Positions 21,735 through 32,949 of a DNA stretch of 64,000 bases are shown here, piece after piece. Each line of letters opens with the position of its first letter. Position 1 is the first letter of the stretch. The notes under the pieces are model-generated. The model ran no database searches. It saw only the letters and a list, made by a program, of their open reading frames with translations, and was not told where the DNA came from. The translations under genes were made by a program, and so were the position numbers. This stretch comes from Choristoneura fumiferana (Eukaryota; Arthropoda; Insecta; Lepidoptera; Tortricidae): contig NC_133477.1 of assembly GCF_025370935.1 (NCBI RefSeq), forward strand, positions 16,728,144-16,792,143, given 5' to 3'.

Positions 21735-22150
21735 TATAGGCCTATATACGTTCCACTGCTGAGCAGAGGCCTCCACACAGAATAAAAGGGCTTTCGTTGT
21801 AAATCTCACACAGGCCCACCGCGGATTGCGAATTTCACAAACACTACTGCTTCGTAGGTTTACGAGTATGTAGGTTTCGTCACGATGTGTTTTTCACTGT
21901 AACACTCGTGGTAAATTTTGAAAGCAATTCCCAAAAAAACTCAGAGGTGCAAGCCTGGGTCCGAACCCACGAGCCTCTGCTTTAGAGGCATTACATTTAA
22001 AATTTACCACGAGCTTTACGGTGGAGAACATCGCGAGGAAACCTGCACAAACCTGCGCAGCAATTCAATGATATGTGTGAAGTTCCCAATTGATTCTGGG
22101 CCAGCGTGGGAACTACGGGCCAAGCCCTCTCATTCTGAGGTGATGATAAT
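21735..22150. repeat. Head-to-head pair of RTE-tailed SINEs
   Basis: 21735-21985 is a reverse copy running from 'CCTATATACGTTCCACTGCT' to the tRNA-like end ('CTGGGTCCGAACCCACGAGC', the complement of a B-box). At 21985 it switches to + orientation ('GCATTACATTTAAAATTTAC', 'GAGGAAACCTGCACAAACCT') and ends near the TGATGATAATG tail. Confidence 0.75.
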
Positions 22151-22539
22151 GATTGTGTTGATTGGTAACGTATATTTATGACTTTGACTGTACTTAAAAT
22201 ATCTTACATTTACCACCTAGAGCAAAAACAGTCACTTTCTTTCCTCTTAGCAACGACACAAACTACTTTAACACCTTGTAAAGTAAAACAAATGCTCACC
22301 ATGATATGTACAACATTTTGCTTTTATCCCAATAACAAAAAGAGGAACAATGTTCAAAAAATTGAATATTCCTACTCCCAAAGCGCGACTGACAATTCCG
22401 CGCCAAAAATAGTTCCTCCCATTCGTAGCTGTAGCTACGTAGAGTGCTACGGCGTAGATGGTCTACGAATCTGGTGTGTTCTGATCTTATATGACACTAT
22501 AGTGTTTGTACCCGCGGCTTCGCACACGTAAATTTGACG

Positions 22540-22705
22540 ACCAGATGGCCATGTGGTTAGATAACCTGATGCTTGAGGTCCCGCGTTCGATTCCCGGCCG
22601 GGGCAGGTGTTTGTATGAATAATACGAATGCTTGCTCTTGGGTCTTGGATGTTTTAATATGTATTAAGTAAGTATGTATTTATCTATATAAGTATGTTTT
22701 TACGT
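22540..22705 (+). repeat. tRNA-derived SINE (5454 family), 3' truncated
   Basis: A-box-like TGGCCATGTGG and B-box GTTCGATTCCC, then 'GAATAATACGAATGCTTGCT' and 'TTAATATGTATTAAGTAAG'. The sequence is lost shortly before the MITE at 22716. Confidence 0.75.
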
Positions 22706-22715
22706 GTATTAATGG

Positions 22716-22940
22716 CATACTCTGTTTCTACTGCAGGCGAAAAAACGAACATTGACGAATTATATACTTTGTCCGATGCACTTATTTATCATTTGGTCTT
22801 AACTTTCAAAGTACTCATGGGCTGTTAGTGGTCACTCAAGACGATAAAACTTGTTGTTTCATGTTTTAGCATGACGATGAGAGATACATGCGAAAGGATG
22901 GCCATAGTTTTTTCGCCTGCCGTAGGAACAGAGTATACTT
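22716..22940. mobile_element. ~225-bp MITE with ~33-bp terminal inverted repeats
   Basis: Left 'ATACTCTGTTTCTACTGCAG' then GCGAAAAAAC; right, in reverse, 'GTATACTCTGTTCCTACGGC' then AGGCGAAAAAAC. Non-coding interior. The target duplication is not clear. Confidence 0.8.
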
Positions 22941-22959
22941 AGGAATAGTAGAATTAGGT

Positions 22960-23412
22960 ATGTTGCACACATTATTTTTTGTATTGAACAAAGAGCCATT
23001 TTATTGTAGTAGCGTGGCGTCATAACAAATCGATTACCACCGAGTTATTTATATCTTTACATATGTTTACTCCGAGGAGGTATCTTACTTTTAATATCTA
23101 AATTTTAATGAAAATTTGCACTTTAAAGTTGAATATTTCGTATACAGATTACTGAATCGAAAAGTCGTCTTGACAACCCTCCCAATGGTTTTTAAAGATA
23201 GGTTCCGTTGGATAGGTCCGACGATACCCCATTCTATAAGGTTAGTCAAGAAAAAAAATCACCTCCACTTTACTTCAATTGGGTTTTTTTTTTGTTATGC
23301 ATATTCATGCCAAATTACAGCTTTCTAGTACTAACGGTCTCTGAGCTTAGCCGTGGATAGACACACATGACGAAACTATAAGGGTTTCTAGTTGACTACG
23401 GAACCCTAAAAT
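22960..23412 (+). repeat. 'GGGTTCCGTAGCC' family copy, internal and 3' part
   Basis: 'AATTTGCACTTTAAAGTTGA', 'AGAAAAAAAATCACCTCCAC', 'CTTTCTAGTACTAACGGTCT' and 'GACTACGGAACCCTAAAA' run in the family order. The 5' end is lost. Confidence 0.75.
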
Positions 23413-23414
23413 AC

Positions 23415-23590
23415 CTATGGCTTCTCGCAGAGCATCATTAGTTCAAATCCGGGCTCGCGCACTTCTGAGCTTTTCGAAATTCAGGTGCAAAATCACATTA
23501 AAATTTACCACGAGCTTTGAGGTGAAGGAAATTGTTGTCAGGAAATCTACGTTATACTGCGAAGTACCTTATTCAAGCAATGCTTTGATT
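23415..23590 (+). repeat. RTE-tailed SINE, 3' truncated
   Basis: 'AGTTCAAATCCGGGCTCGCG' (B-box region), 'AAATTTACCACGAGCTTTGA' and 'GGTGAAGGAAATTGTTG'. Directly follows the preceding repeat. Confidence 0.65.
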
Positions 23591-24079
23591 TTTTATTTTT
23601 TTATAATGTACCTACATAAGCGGCCAAAGTAGTCAAAAATATCGGAGCATGCACTCTATTCTCAAGGCATTAGAGTTCATGATCCGATATTTTTGATCAC
23701 ATTGACTGCTCCGAAATGTCTGATGGCAACTGTACTTCCAGTGATCGGTCAAGTAAGTAAAGGTTGTGTCAAAACTGTTACTTAGAAAAATTTATTTCAA
23801 ACTCCCATGAAATATTCATAAAATTTTGTTAGTAGGTAGTTCAAATTTAGAAGCATAATGTAATGTTGGATCCTTTGAGTAATGAATAATTTATGTAATG
23901 GCCCCAACGGTTCACATAAATCTTCATTTCCTACGCAAATTATGCATTGATTATTATTATAGCTTCTTTTATTTGCTTGCCGTTCTAATTTTACAAGCAT
24001 TCGTACATAATATGTGTGGGTTATGTTTTAGAAATTCTGATTCAAATTCAAAAAAGTTTATTTGTCAAACATACGTAGG

Positions 24080-24305
24080 TATTAAACCGGCTAAGAGCGT
24101 GTCGGACACGCCCAAGATAGGGTTCCGTAGCCCTTTACGAAAAAATCAAGTAATATTTTTCTAAGGATTTCGTATTGTGTATATGGAATCTTCCAAGTTT
24201 AAGTATATTTTTAGTACTAACGGTCTCTGAGCTTAGCCGCGGACAGGCAGACAGACGGACAGACATGGAGAAACTATAAGGGTTCCGTAGTCAACTAGGA
24301 ACGAA
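24080..24305 (+). repeat. 'GGGTTCCGTAGCC' family copy with internal deletion
   Basis: 'ACCGGCTAAGAGCGTGTCGG', 'GATAGGGTTCCGTAGCCC' and 'CAGACGGACAGACATGG' are the two ends joined with most of the interior missing. Confidence 0.75.
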
Positions 24306-24744
24306 CGCTAATCTCAATTATGAAATCTACGTGTGGATATGCAGCTCCTCCACCTACACGCAGCAAGCACACACACACACACACTACGCCGACACGTTTC
24401 GAACTCAAACAAAGTCACACACCGTTGCTCTTTGAACGCGGGTGAGCAACTTGTTTATAGTTCATTAAGTTAGGGTCCTGATGTCTTCTCCAGAGTGATC
24501 CTATATTATCACGCATATACTATTTAATTACCCCTCTAAGACGCCTTCCGACATGATTGCCTATAGCCCTTATTAACACTAACGATTTTCCGTTCCTTCG
24601 TGGTCAATAAGTCCCTGTCTGTCGTTAAATAATTCAGGACACGATCCTTTCGTTGCGGTACAAGTTGGAAGAATAAGCGTAGAATTGCGTCCACATAAAA
24701 CACACAAATTATATCCATACTAGACAACTAGAGGAAGGAACTGC

Positions 24745-24985
24745 ACAAATTGCCGTAACCGAAAAACCTTTAGGGTACTTTCGGTTGTCCTAGAAACTTG
24801 GAATTTGGTATGAAGCTCGTACGAGTATACCGCAACTCATAAGAAGAGGAGTCTGAAAATCTTAACCCTTTACATTTATCTACTATGTAGTAATTATCCG
24901 AAATAACCCCTTACAGCGTACATTTTTAGCTTTGGGAACATCGACGATTCTTCGGTGCCCGAGTGCCACTCGCATTTGGCCGGTT
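24745..24985 (+). repeat. Dispersed repeat, second 'GCCGTAACC..' subfamily
   Basis: 'ATTGCCGTAACCGAAAAACC', 'CCTAGAAACTTGGAATTTGG' and 'GTGCCACTCGCATTTGGCCG' share word order with 640-960 and 1020-1140. Confidence 0.55.
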
Positions 24986-25189
24986 TTGATACTTGGTTTT
25001 AAGAATGGCAGAACCCTTCGTTATTTAATTCCAAAGCAAATCGCTTTTAAATTGCACCTCACTATTCAGGCTAGGGTTTGACTAATATTGATTCCATTGG
25101 GAATTACTCGAGTTCAGAATTACACTGAATCATTCAATCAGAGATCAATTCTGACTAATTCGCGCCTAAATCAATTGCTCTGTTAATCA

Positions 25190-25660
25190 TCATCATCATC
25201 AGCCGGGATTAGCCCACTACCGAACTAAAGTCTCTACCTTAGAATGCCACAATGCACATTAACTTACATACCACTTGCATCTACCGGTTACCCGCAACTC
25301 TCGCGGTGACGTCAGACCATCTAGACTCCAGATGGTCTGGTGGCTCTAGCTAGAGGGAGGCCTGCCAACGCTTCATCTTCCGGTTTGTAGTTGCCACTTG
25401 AGGACCTTTCTCCCCCAATGGTTATCGCATCGTTCTTCGAGCGATGTTTCCCACCTATTGCTACTTCAACTTGCAATATTCTACGACAATACTATATTCG
25501 GTTTTCGGCGAATTTCTGTATTCCGAATTTTTTTCACCCAGAGAATAGCTCTCTCCATAGCTCTTTGGCTGACTCTTGAGCTTCTCCAAGAAGCAAATAG
25601 TCTCAGAGCCATAGGTGTTATTACTGGTAACACAAACTGGTTGAACACACTGTGGAATTT
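25190..25660 (-). pseudogene. RTE-type LINE 3' fragment, second subfamily, reverse
   Basis: Starts (CATCATC)n, then 'CCACTTGCATCTACCGGTTA' and 'GAATAGCTCTCTCCATAGC', the complement of the region coding '..ERAMLG/E..QRAMERA' in RTE ORFs. Also 'TGACGTCAGACCATCTAGAC' followed by a repeated 'CCAGATGGTCTGG', a small internal palindrome. Decayed frames. Confidence 0.6.
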
Positions 25661-26439
25661 TGATTAAAACCGATTTTCGAATTTCGTAATAGCCCCCTGC
25701 GTGTATGAGTTATGGTGAAGACGGTACTATATCGTATCGACTAAAATTACCGCATCTACCTTCGTCCAACGTCACGCTTCGATTCCTTCGTCACACGAGG
25801 AAAGCTGACGTTAACAAACTTACATCAGTTAACGTAAAACGTAAAGTAATCGTAACACGACAGCACGACGTATCCTAAACATAAAACTTGAAGCACATTT
25901 AAACTTGCCTGTTAACTTCGTCCCTAAATCCAGAACTCTGTATTTACACAGAAAATTCGCGATTCTTTTATAGGAATGTACAATTTGCGCGTTGGGGAAC
26001 TCGCTTTTATTTCTTTTTTATTTCCCAATATACCTACTTTTAACTTTGTTGGTATCGTATTGTAATAGGTGTTACTTTGTTTTGTTTGTTTTGTGTTGTG
26101 TTTTCAAGCAGAATTTTCATTCTTATTTTTTTCTGTATTTAATTAAAATAAGAAAATAACATTAAATGAATAAACACATACTTAAAAACACAACACAAGA
26201 TACTAAAATATGATAGAAAACAAAATAAATATACATAATCAAATCAGCCGTAGGACGACCATCAGCCCGTAAGGGCATAGTTTTCCATTGGCTAAATGTA
26301 ATTTCAATTCAAGTAAATCTTGAACTTTTTTGAACATTTCTAAACCCTATCAACCCGATTACACAACTGCCGCAAAAAAGAAGGTAATTATGTCCGAGCT
26401 AGCTCCAATCTGTAAAAGCCTCTTCAAGTACCCGATTGC

Positions 26440-26620
26440 ACCCGAATTACTTCCGGACCCGGCTCGTCGTATCAGCTGTCGGCGCCAGGTGATTGCCTCC
26501 TTGCACCGCGCCGCGGCGCCTGCGCCACAGTATACAACAGTATGCCAATGCGACTTATTTTGTGCCGTGCCATCGTGCGCTGCACGCCGTCACCAACACC
26601 CGATCCAAATCCTGTAAATT
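26440..26620. other. Unexplained G+C-rich block
   Basis: About 170 bases with high G+C ('CACCGCGCCGCGGCGCCTGC') in AT-rich DNA, matching no repeat seen here. One + frame is open (26330-26617; includes ASLHRAAAPAPQYTTVCQ), but there is no convincing acceptor/donor pair in the phase expected between exons A and B. It could be a decayed gene fragment, a regulatory island or an unrecognised exon of another transcript. Confidence 0.35.
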
Positions 26621-27197
26621 CAAATTGATTTATTTAAGAATACGAGTAATATATCATAATTTAGTCAGATTTATGTAAGGTATTTAACAAAATTCTGACG
26701 TAGATTTTCTAAATACGAAGTGAAACTTTCAATTGTCTGTTGTATTGGTTTAAAAGAAAGAAATATTTCAAATTAAAAAGTAATCTATACATGCATTGGA
26801 TGGTGTATAATGCAGTCTATATAACCACCGCAATTAGCCACTAAATTAACTCATTTGTTATAATGATACTTTTTCATACTTATTATACAAAGATACTAGA
26901 TGAATATATGCCGTTCCATGACCCCGTTTGCACTCGAACGCTACACGAAAGCCTTCGAACCTAGTTTCGGTTTCGATCCCGAGTTTAGCAGATTCTGCCG
27001 CAAGAGAAAAACTAATTTAACGGCGAATCTCGTCGAAATCGAATACACACACTAAGTACTTGTAGATATTAAGCTGAACGTTTTAAGGGGCACAAGGTCG
27101 GTTGATATTAATATTGACGCACGATTAAAGATAAACCATTTATTATTTACACAAGAACAACTTTGGCCAGTTTTGACCTCCTACCTACACCCATGTA

Positions 27198-27328
27198 CAG
27201 TCACCAGCATTAATATCTGCCACAGCGGAGCGTGCAAAAATATCTGACACGTCCTTCTGGCCCTAGAAATAGAGTCGTATCAGATATTTATGCATGCTTG
27301 TTGTGTCAGATATTGGTGCTGGTGACTG
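27198..27328. mobile_element. 131-bp MITE, TA-CAGTCACCAGCA ends, reverse to 15220
   Basis: TA on both sides, ends CAGTCACCAGCATTAATATC../..GGTGCTGGTGACTG, same length as 15220-15350 with interior 'TCTGACACGTCCTTCTGGCC'. Confidence 0.9.
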
Positions 27329-27992
27329 TACCTAACAGTACGTTAGATTTCTCGGAATCATTTGTAGATCACATACTGGTTTAATACTGTGCCCATGTTG
27401 TCGTACAGAAATCACACCCTATTTGTCAATGCCATCCGACAGGTAAACGGTTCATAAGTTCGATGGAATTGTTGAAACGGTTGTAATATTATGATATGAA
27501 ATTGAAAAATGGCGTGATATTTCAAATTGAAAAATACCGCGATATAAAATTGAAATATTATTTTATAAGATGGATAAGTTACCGCGTAAACCTTATTTAC
27601 TTAGGTATGTTAAAGTTACATTCACTTGAGAAGTACTTTTCGTTTTAAGTCAAGCAAGTGTGTGCATGCGTTAGTGTGCGTGTTTTACTTTTTCACGCTA
27701 ATACTTCTAAATGGACTTGGATCAAATCTGATAAATAGTTGTTCCAAAAATCCAGTGATCTTGGGTGTAAAATTTTCCTATATATCCACGGGATTCGGAA
27801 GAAAGCATATAAGATCTGGAATACTTAACTGTTCAGGCTGAAGACATGAAATTTAGCTCAGGTGTTTTTTGGTACGCGTATATTAAAATGTAAGTTTCGT
27901 GAATTTCTATATAATAATATGGTAATTTAGTAAATTCCCGTAATTTTATATTCCGCTGCTAGGTTTAATGCTTTACGCGAGTCACATCACAG

Positions 27993-28215
27993 TTGCAGAT
28001 GGTAGGACCTTGTGCAAGGTCCGCCCGGATTGCTACCACCATCTTGCTCGCTAATCCTGCCGGGAAGCAGCAGTGCTTGCACTGTTGTGTTTCGGCGTGG
28101 AGAGTAAGACAGCCGGTGAAATTACTGGCACCCCTGGTATTGCAGATGTTTATGGGCGGTGGTGATCTCTTACCATCAGGAGACCCACTTGCTCATTTGC
28201 CATCGAGTCGAATAA
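27993..28215 (+). repeat. LINE-like 3' end ('GGTAGGACCTTGTGCAAGGT')
   Basis: 'CTTGTGCAAGGTCCGCCCGG', 'TCGGCGTGGAGAGTAAGACA' and 'CATCAGGAGACCCACTTGC', ending in A-rich DNA. The longer copy at 44318-44605 shows that about 70 bases are missing here. I recall this as a common lepidopteran non-LTR retrotransposon 3' end. Confidence 0.7.
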
Positions 28216-28249
28216 AAAAAAGTTAAAGGTTAGCATATATATTATAATT

Positions 28250-28632
28250 GAAGATGCAAGACTCAAGTACAAACATTTATACGTATTTTTGCAACCGGAC
28301 CGAGAATCTACTTCTTATCTTAAACTTCGTAGTCAAATTTTCTAACCACTATCCTACCCGGTCGTCGAATAATTTCAACGTGCTGTAGCTGGTTTCCTCA
28401 CGATGTTTTCGAAATTCATGTGCGGAATTAAATTTGAAATTTACCACGAGCTTTGCGGTGAAGGAAAACATCGTGAGGAAACCTGCACAAACATGTGAAG
28501 CGATTCAATGGTGCGTGCGAAGTTCCCAATCTGCACTGGGCCCGCGTAGGAACTATGGCCCGTAAGCCCTCTTGTTCTGAGAGGAGGCCTGGGCCCAGCA
28601 GTGGGACGTATATAGGCTGGGATGATAGCGAT
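28250..28632. repeat. Reversed tRNA-SINE head followed by an RTE-tailed SINE (+)
   Basis: 28250-28375 is a decayed reverse copy of the 5454 SINE ('CAAGACTCAAGTACAAACAT','TTTTCTAACCACTATCCTAC'). 28410-28632 is a + SINE from 'ATGTGCGGAATTAAATTTGA' to 'ATATAGGCTGGGATGAT' that lacks its tRNA head. Confidence 0.7.
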
Positions 28633-28639
28633 TCACGAG

Positions 28640-29600
28640 TCTTTTGATTCAGTCTATAAGCTGATAGTTTGTTTTAATTTAAACTTTGTTTATTCCATTT
28701 TATCACCAACAAACAGTTAATTAAAAATAAACGACATATCAAGAGCAATGAATAAATTTCAGAAAATAAACGTGCGATCGACACCGCAGTTCTATAATCC
28801 AAAGATTAAAGAATAATTTAATAATTTTTAACTTCAAACCTTATGGCTTCGTGGAATTAATTAACATCTTGTATTTTTCGTCATCGTCAGCGTCATTCTA
28901 CATCGGACTGTGGAGACGACAGCACCTGGCTAATGATTCTGTTCGTCTGTCGATTAGGTCTGTACATACTCTGATTGGTTTTGTAATTTAATTATTATCG
29001 GCTGGTCAAATAAAACAACTGTGATCCAAAAGAAGTTCTTATTGAATATGAAGGCATCCTGACGACGAGACGGAAGTAACCTCACCACCCTCAATTAATC
29101 ACCACCCTCTGACGTATGGAGATATTTACAGATGCAAAACCGGTTTACACCAGTTTCACCCAGACCGAATTCTGCCTTCAACCAGTTTCAACTGGCTGGA
29201 GAGAAATAAACATATTAAAGATATTACGCGCTTTTGTTACGGGACAAAATACAGTAGCTTTATGTAAGAAGTCGTCAGTACAATACACATTATGTAAAAA
29301 TTTCAGCTGTCTATCGATTACGATTCTTAAGCTGCGATTCTGTGACAGACTCTGAGAAAGATGGACAGACAGTTTAGCGACATTAGGGTTCCGATTGTCA
29401 CCCTTCGGATACGGAAGCAAAAAATTAAGTTTACATCTTGGATACAGGAAAAAAAAACATCAATAATACGAAACTAAAGATCGTCGGCAAAAGATGGGAG
29501 ATACCTACTATGTCAAACAGTGGACTCCCACAGCTGATATAATGATGATGAGTTGATGATGATGATGATAATAGATTGTCGTCCATCATTTAACTCAGTA
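28640..29600. other. Mostly unique intronic DNA before exon B
   Basis: 29370-29425 holds an end of the 'GGGTTCCG' family ('GCGACATTAGGGTTCCGATT'), and 29505-29575 holds an RTE-like tail ('CAAACAGTGGACTCCCACAG', (GATGAT)n). No other exon was seen. Confidence 0.45.
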
Positions 29601-29610
29601 TTTTTTACAG

Positions 29611-29739
29611 GGTTCCAACTCCTCGCGGTTCGGTGTCCAGTACAGGCAGCTCGCGGCTGGCGCGACTCCTGGCCCATGGAGGGCGAGGGGCGCCGGAGGA
29701 TGTGGCAATGGATGCTCCAAGGCGACTTAGCTGGGAGAG
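29611..29739 (+). CDS. Internal exon B of the same gene (phase 2 in, phase 2 out)
   Basis: The acceptor is TATTTTTTACAG before 29611 and the donor is GAGAG|GTAAGT after 29739. The exon is 129 bp: one base completing the Arg codon from exon A, 42 codons, and AG starting another Arg codon finished by exon C. The product starts VPTPRGSVSSTGSSRLARLL and ends DAPRRLSWE, Ser/Gly/Arg-rich with one R-R-x-S motif. It is strongly G+C-rich inside AT-rich DNA and is not similar to any repeat seen elsewhere in the window. The other two + frames are also partly open, so the frame choice rests on the phase match with A and C. An RTE-like (GATG)n tail lies about 30 bases upstream of the acceptor. Function unknown; no named domain seen. 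Confidence 0.62.
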
Positions 29740-29821
29740 GTAAGTTATTTTGTATTTTCTTCTTGTAAAGGTCCTTATAGACTTGAGCATTCACTTGTAA
29801 CAAAACATCGAAAATTGCTTT

Positions 29822-30100
29822 TTAGGGTTCCATACCCAAAGGGTAAAAACGGGAAACCCTATTACTAAGACTTCGCTGTCCGTCCGTCTGTCCTGTCATG
29901 AATCGTGATAGTTAGACACTTGAAATTTTCAAAGATTATGTATAACTGTGGCCGCTATAACAACAAATACTAAAAAAAATAAAATAAACATTTAAGGGGG
30001 CTCCCATACAACAAACGTGATTTTTATGCCGTTTTTTGCTAATGTCTAATGAACGGAACCCGTAGTGCGTGAGTCCGACTGGCACTTGGCTGGTTTTTAA
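29822..30100 (-). repeat. 'GGGTTCCG' family relative, reverse
   Basis: 'TTAGGGTTCCATACCCAAAG', 'CGTCCGTCTGTCC' and 'GAACCCGTAGTGCGTGAGTC' with 'CTTGGCTGGTTTTT' at the end. Its interior differs from the 38704 copy. Confidence 0.6.
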
Positions 30101-30579
30101 ATTTGTCGAACTAAACAACGAACAGAGCCGATCATATTGCCAAACATTGCTACGAGAATTTACACCATCAATTTAGGGAACGCTGTAGTAAATGCTCGTC
30201 AAAACTAGTATTATTTGCGATGATGTCGAACGGATGCTCGGAAAAAATCTCGAAGGAAATTTAAAGTCATTTTGCTTAAAAGCTCGCTAGGCCTTGTTTA
30301 TTTTGTTAGCTTTAACCTGTAATGTACCTAACTACTACATTTTATATGGTTGCGTTCGCATTTTATCTGATGCAGTGTATTGTGACGGCTTGTGTTGTGT
30401 CGCATCAAAGCTATATACATATAGATATAGAGATCGAGAGATAGAGAAAGAGAGAAAGAGACAGAGACCATCACAATCACAACACAACACGACCGATGTG
30501 AATGCGGCTTTAGTCGCCTTTTAACCGCGTGAAGACATGGGTCTGATAGATTCTAAAACCAGGAACAGCATTAACATTA

Positions 30580-30795
30580 TTATTATTATTAGTCTATTCT
30601 GTCTGTCCCACTGCTGAGCAAAGGCCTCCCCCGATACTTCCACTGCTCTGTGTCCGCTGCATACAAGGGCCAGTCCATCAAAGTCCAGTTCATCCCGCCA
30701 TCGCCGTCTAGGTCTGCCAGGTCGCCTTTACGAGTTGGTGGGCGTCCAGTCGGTGGTTACTTTGGCCCACAACTCATCCATCATCATTATCATAA
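30580..30795 (-). pseudogene. RTE-type LINE 3' fragment, third subfamily, reverse
   Basis: 'CCCACTGCTGAGCAAAGGCC', 'CCAGTTCATCCCGCCATCGC' and 'GAGTTGGTGGGCGTCCAGTC' are the complement of an RTE C-terminal coding end, preceded by (ATT)n. Confidence 0.6.
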
Positions 30796-30888
30796 ACGAA
30801 GTTTTTTTGCATGCGGAGTGAAAATTAAATCGTGATACAAAATTAGTATTTCAATCTCAGTTCATGCTATTTAACGCAAACAAAAGAG

Positions 30889-31585
30889 TATTCACTTCTC
30901 ATGCTCTTAAAGTTCGTGTTTATGCTGGATCTTGGCGACATAAAATGACTTTTTATGTCTAGTGCATAAAGTAAAATCTTCGTCTAAGACCAAGGTAATC
31001 AGGTGTCAACAGCCACAAACCAAAAAGTTTCTTCATATTTTTTAATACAAACTGAAATATAGATGCACAGAAAAACCAGAAAAAGAGACCAGCGCTGGGA
31101 ATCGAACCCAGGTCCTCAGCATTCCGTGCTGCGTGCTATACCGCTACACCACCACAGGACAGGAGTAGACACGAATTTCTCCTATGCACCACATATCTCA
31201 GCTTGTTTTTTTCTTATTTAGTCACTTAAGCAGCGACACTAGCGAGTATGGATTTTACGAGATGACCGTAAAAGTAACAAAATTTGGTGTTGAAATAAAA
31301 AACACAAAAAGACTCCAGAAACCAATCTCAATCAAAATAAATTAATAAAACTAAAAAAATATCTAATTATATAGTAATTCATGAAAAATAAAAGGTAGAT
31401 ACATGGTAAGTGAACAATATAATTGTTTCCAGTGTTGCTAATTCATTTCCTCGCAATCGAAGTGAAAAGCAGAATGTAAAACTCGAGCATTAAACCCATT
31501 TTCCCGGTACCGGCTCGGGTGGCTATATGAACGTCTTGGGTAAAATGGCTCGTTTTATGCTCTTGTTGTACAATCTACTATTGTT
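30889..31585 (+). repeat. R430 repeat, copy 2, split by a tRNA-headed SINE
   Basis: 30889-31035 and about 31330-31585 match consecutive parts of R430 (compare 62130-62655). The ~300-bp insert between carries the tRNA-like head at 31089-31160 and flanks 'ACAAACTGAAATATAGATGC' on the left. Confidence 0.7.
31089..31160 (-). repeat. tRNA-like head of a SINE with both Pol III boxes
   Basis: On the minus strand: A-box TGGTGTAGCGG, B-box GGTTCGATTCC, a perfect 5-bp T stem (CTGGG/CCCAG) and a 7-base anticodon loop ACGGAAT (GGA at the anticodon position) on a partly paired stem. The acceptor stem does not close and SINE body follows ('CTGTGCATCTATATTTCAG'), so this is not scored as a functional tRNA. 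A 5'-truncated copy is at 35442-35521. Confidence 0.75.
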
Positions 31586-32265
31586 AAAAATATTCGGATA
31601 AAGTTAAGTGAAATATCAATTACAAACAATTAAAAAAATCTCGTAGGTACGTTGCTTATACGTTACCAACGATATGAGAGTTGGGGCGTCTAGTTTATCT
31701 CTGATTTACACAATTAGGTAACGCAATATAAAAAAACTTGTGTCATGTTTACGCACACTCCTATTTAAATGCTTTTCATTGGGTATGTACCTAACAGTCA
31801 CAATTCACATAAACTACTATTAACGTTCACAAAGAAAATACTTGAGCTAAGTATTTTGACACAAGAAACCGTTTTCACTAGAAAGCTCTGCCCTTGAAAT
31901 CCTTGAATCATTCATCTATTCTTGGACACAAAAGGGACCTAAACAAATTACTCAAGTGTTTAGAGTTGTCGGTAATCACATGCGGGGGTAGTACATCATA
32001 GACGTTATATGCATTCTATTCCAACTAACTGTGCAAGAAAGAGACGAAACGACGAGGTCGTGACGACGGCAAGGATGATGTATGCTCCTAAAAGCTGGTA
32101 CACATTGTGCGTTCAAAACAGCGTGCTTGAGAAACGCGTGTTATGCATAGGAATAAAAACGTTCTGAACAGCAGCGCTTACTAAAAACGCAAATCGACAA
32201 ATATAATATTAAAATTAGAAGATCTGGATTTCGTGGGGTCTTAAAAAGCTCCTTTTATGTAATCT
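31586..32265. other. Unique AT-rich intronic stretch
   Basis: No recognised repeat and no splice-bounded exon. Confidence 0.4.
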
Positions 32266-32400
32266 ATGCCGACAAAATGGTACAATTCAAAATTAAAAAA
32301 AAAATGTTTTAGGGTTCCTCCCGTAGACGTAAAGTGGGGGTGTTTTTTTTTCCCATCCATCCCTATAGTAAGGGATGCTTCATCATGGTAATTTCGGTGT
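32266..32400 (-). repeat. 'GGGTTCCG' family internal fragment, reverse
   Basis: 'TGCCGACAAAATGGTACAAT', 'GACGTAAAGTGGGGGTGTTT' and 'CCCATCCATCCCTATAGTA' equal an internal part of 38704-39290. Confidence 0.7.
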
Positions 32401-32945
32401 ACACTTAACAATGCATGCAATATCATCCGGTGAAAAACAGACATACAAGCAATCCACGTAACAGTGTCACAATAATCACTACATCACACAACATGAAATT
32501 GAAAACAATGTCCATTACGAACGTGCCCGCTATTGTTCAACAACTGTCAGCTTTACTATAGAGCCTGCGAAAAAGAAAATTCAATTATGTCAATGGATTT
32601 CGTGGTGCTTATATATTATGTATTTTATGTGCGGCGAAGCGGGTAACGCGGTGCGACGCGGTATTTTCACGCTATAGGAAGGAACCGATAGATCTGGTGG
32701 TGTGACTACGCGGTACATATACCGGCTACTCCTAGATTTTACTGTCACTTATTCTGTGTCTTCTGCGCTTAACTTCTAAGTTTACAGAATCCTGACAAAT
32801 ACACAAAAAATAATGTTTTCCTTTTGTTGTCAGTACTGTTGTAGATTACTTTCTCGAAACTTTTATAAATAGTCGTACAAATTTTATGTTCTTTGCGACT
32901 TATGAGATGGTATTATTATTTTACTATTATTATAATATACGTCTT
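32401..32945. other. Unique intronic stretch
   Basis: It contains 'GCGAAGCGGGTAACGCGGTG' words near 32640 of unknown origin. No feature was recognised. Confidence 0.35.
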
Positions 32946-32949
32946 AGTT

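Noticed and set aside
24342..24441. Apparent exon between ATATGCAG and GCGG|GTGAGC
   Set aside because: In the phase needed after exon A it has a stop (CTT TGA), it contains a (CA)n run, and it looks repeat-like.
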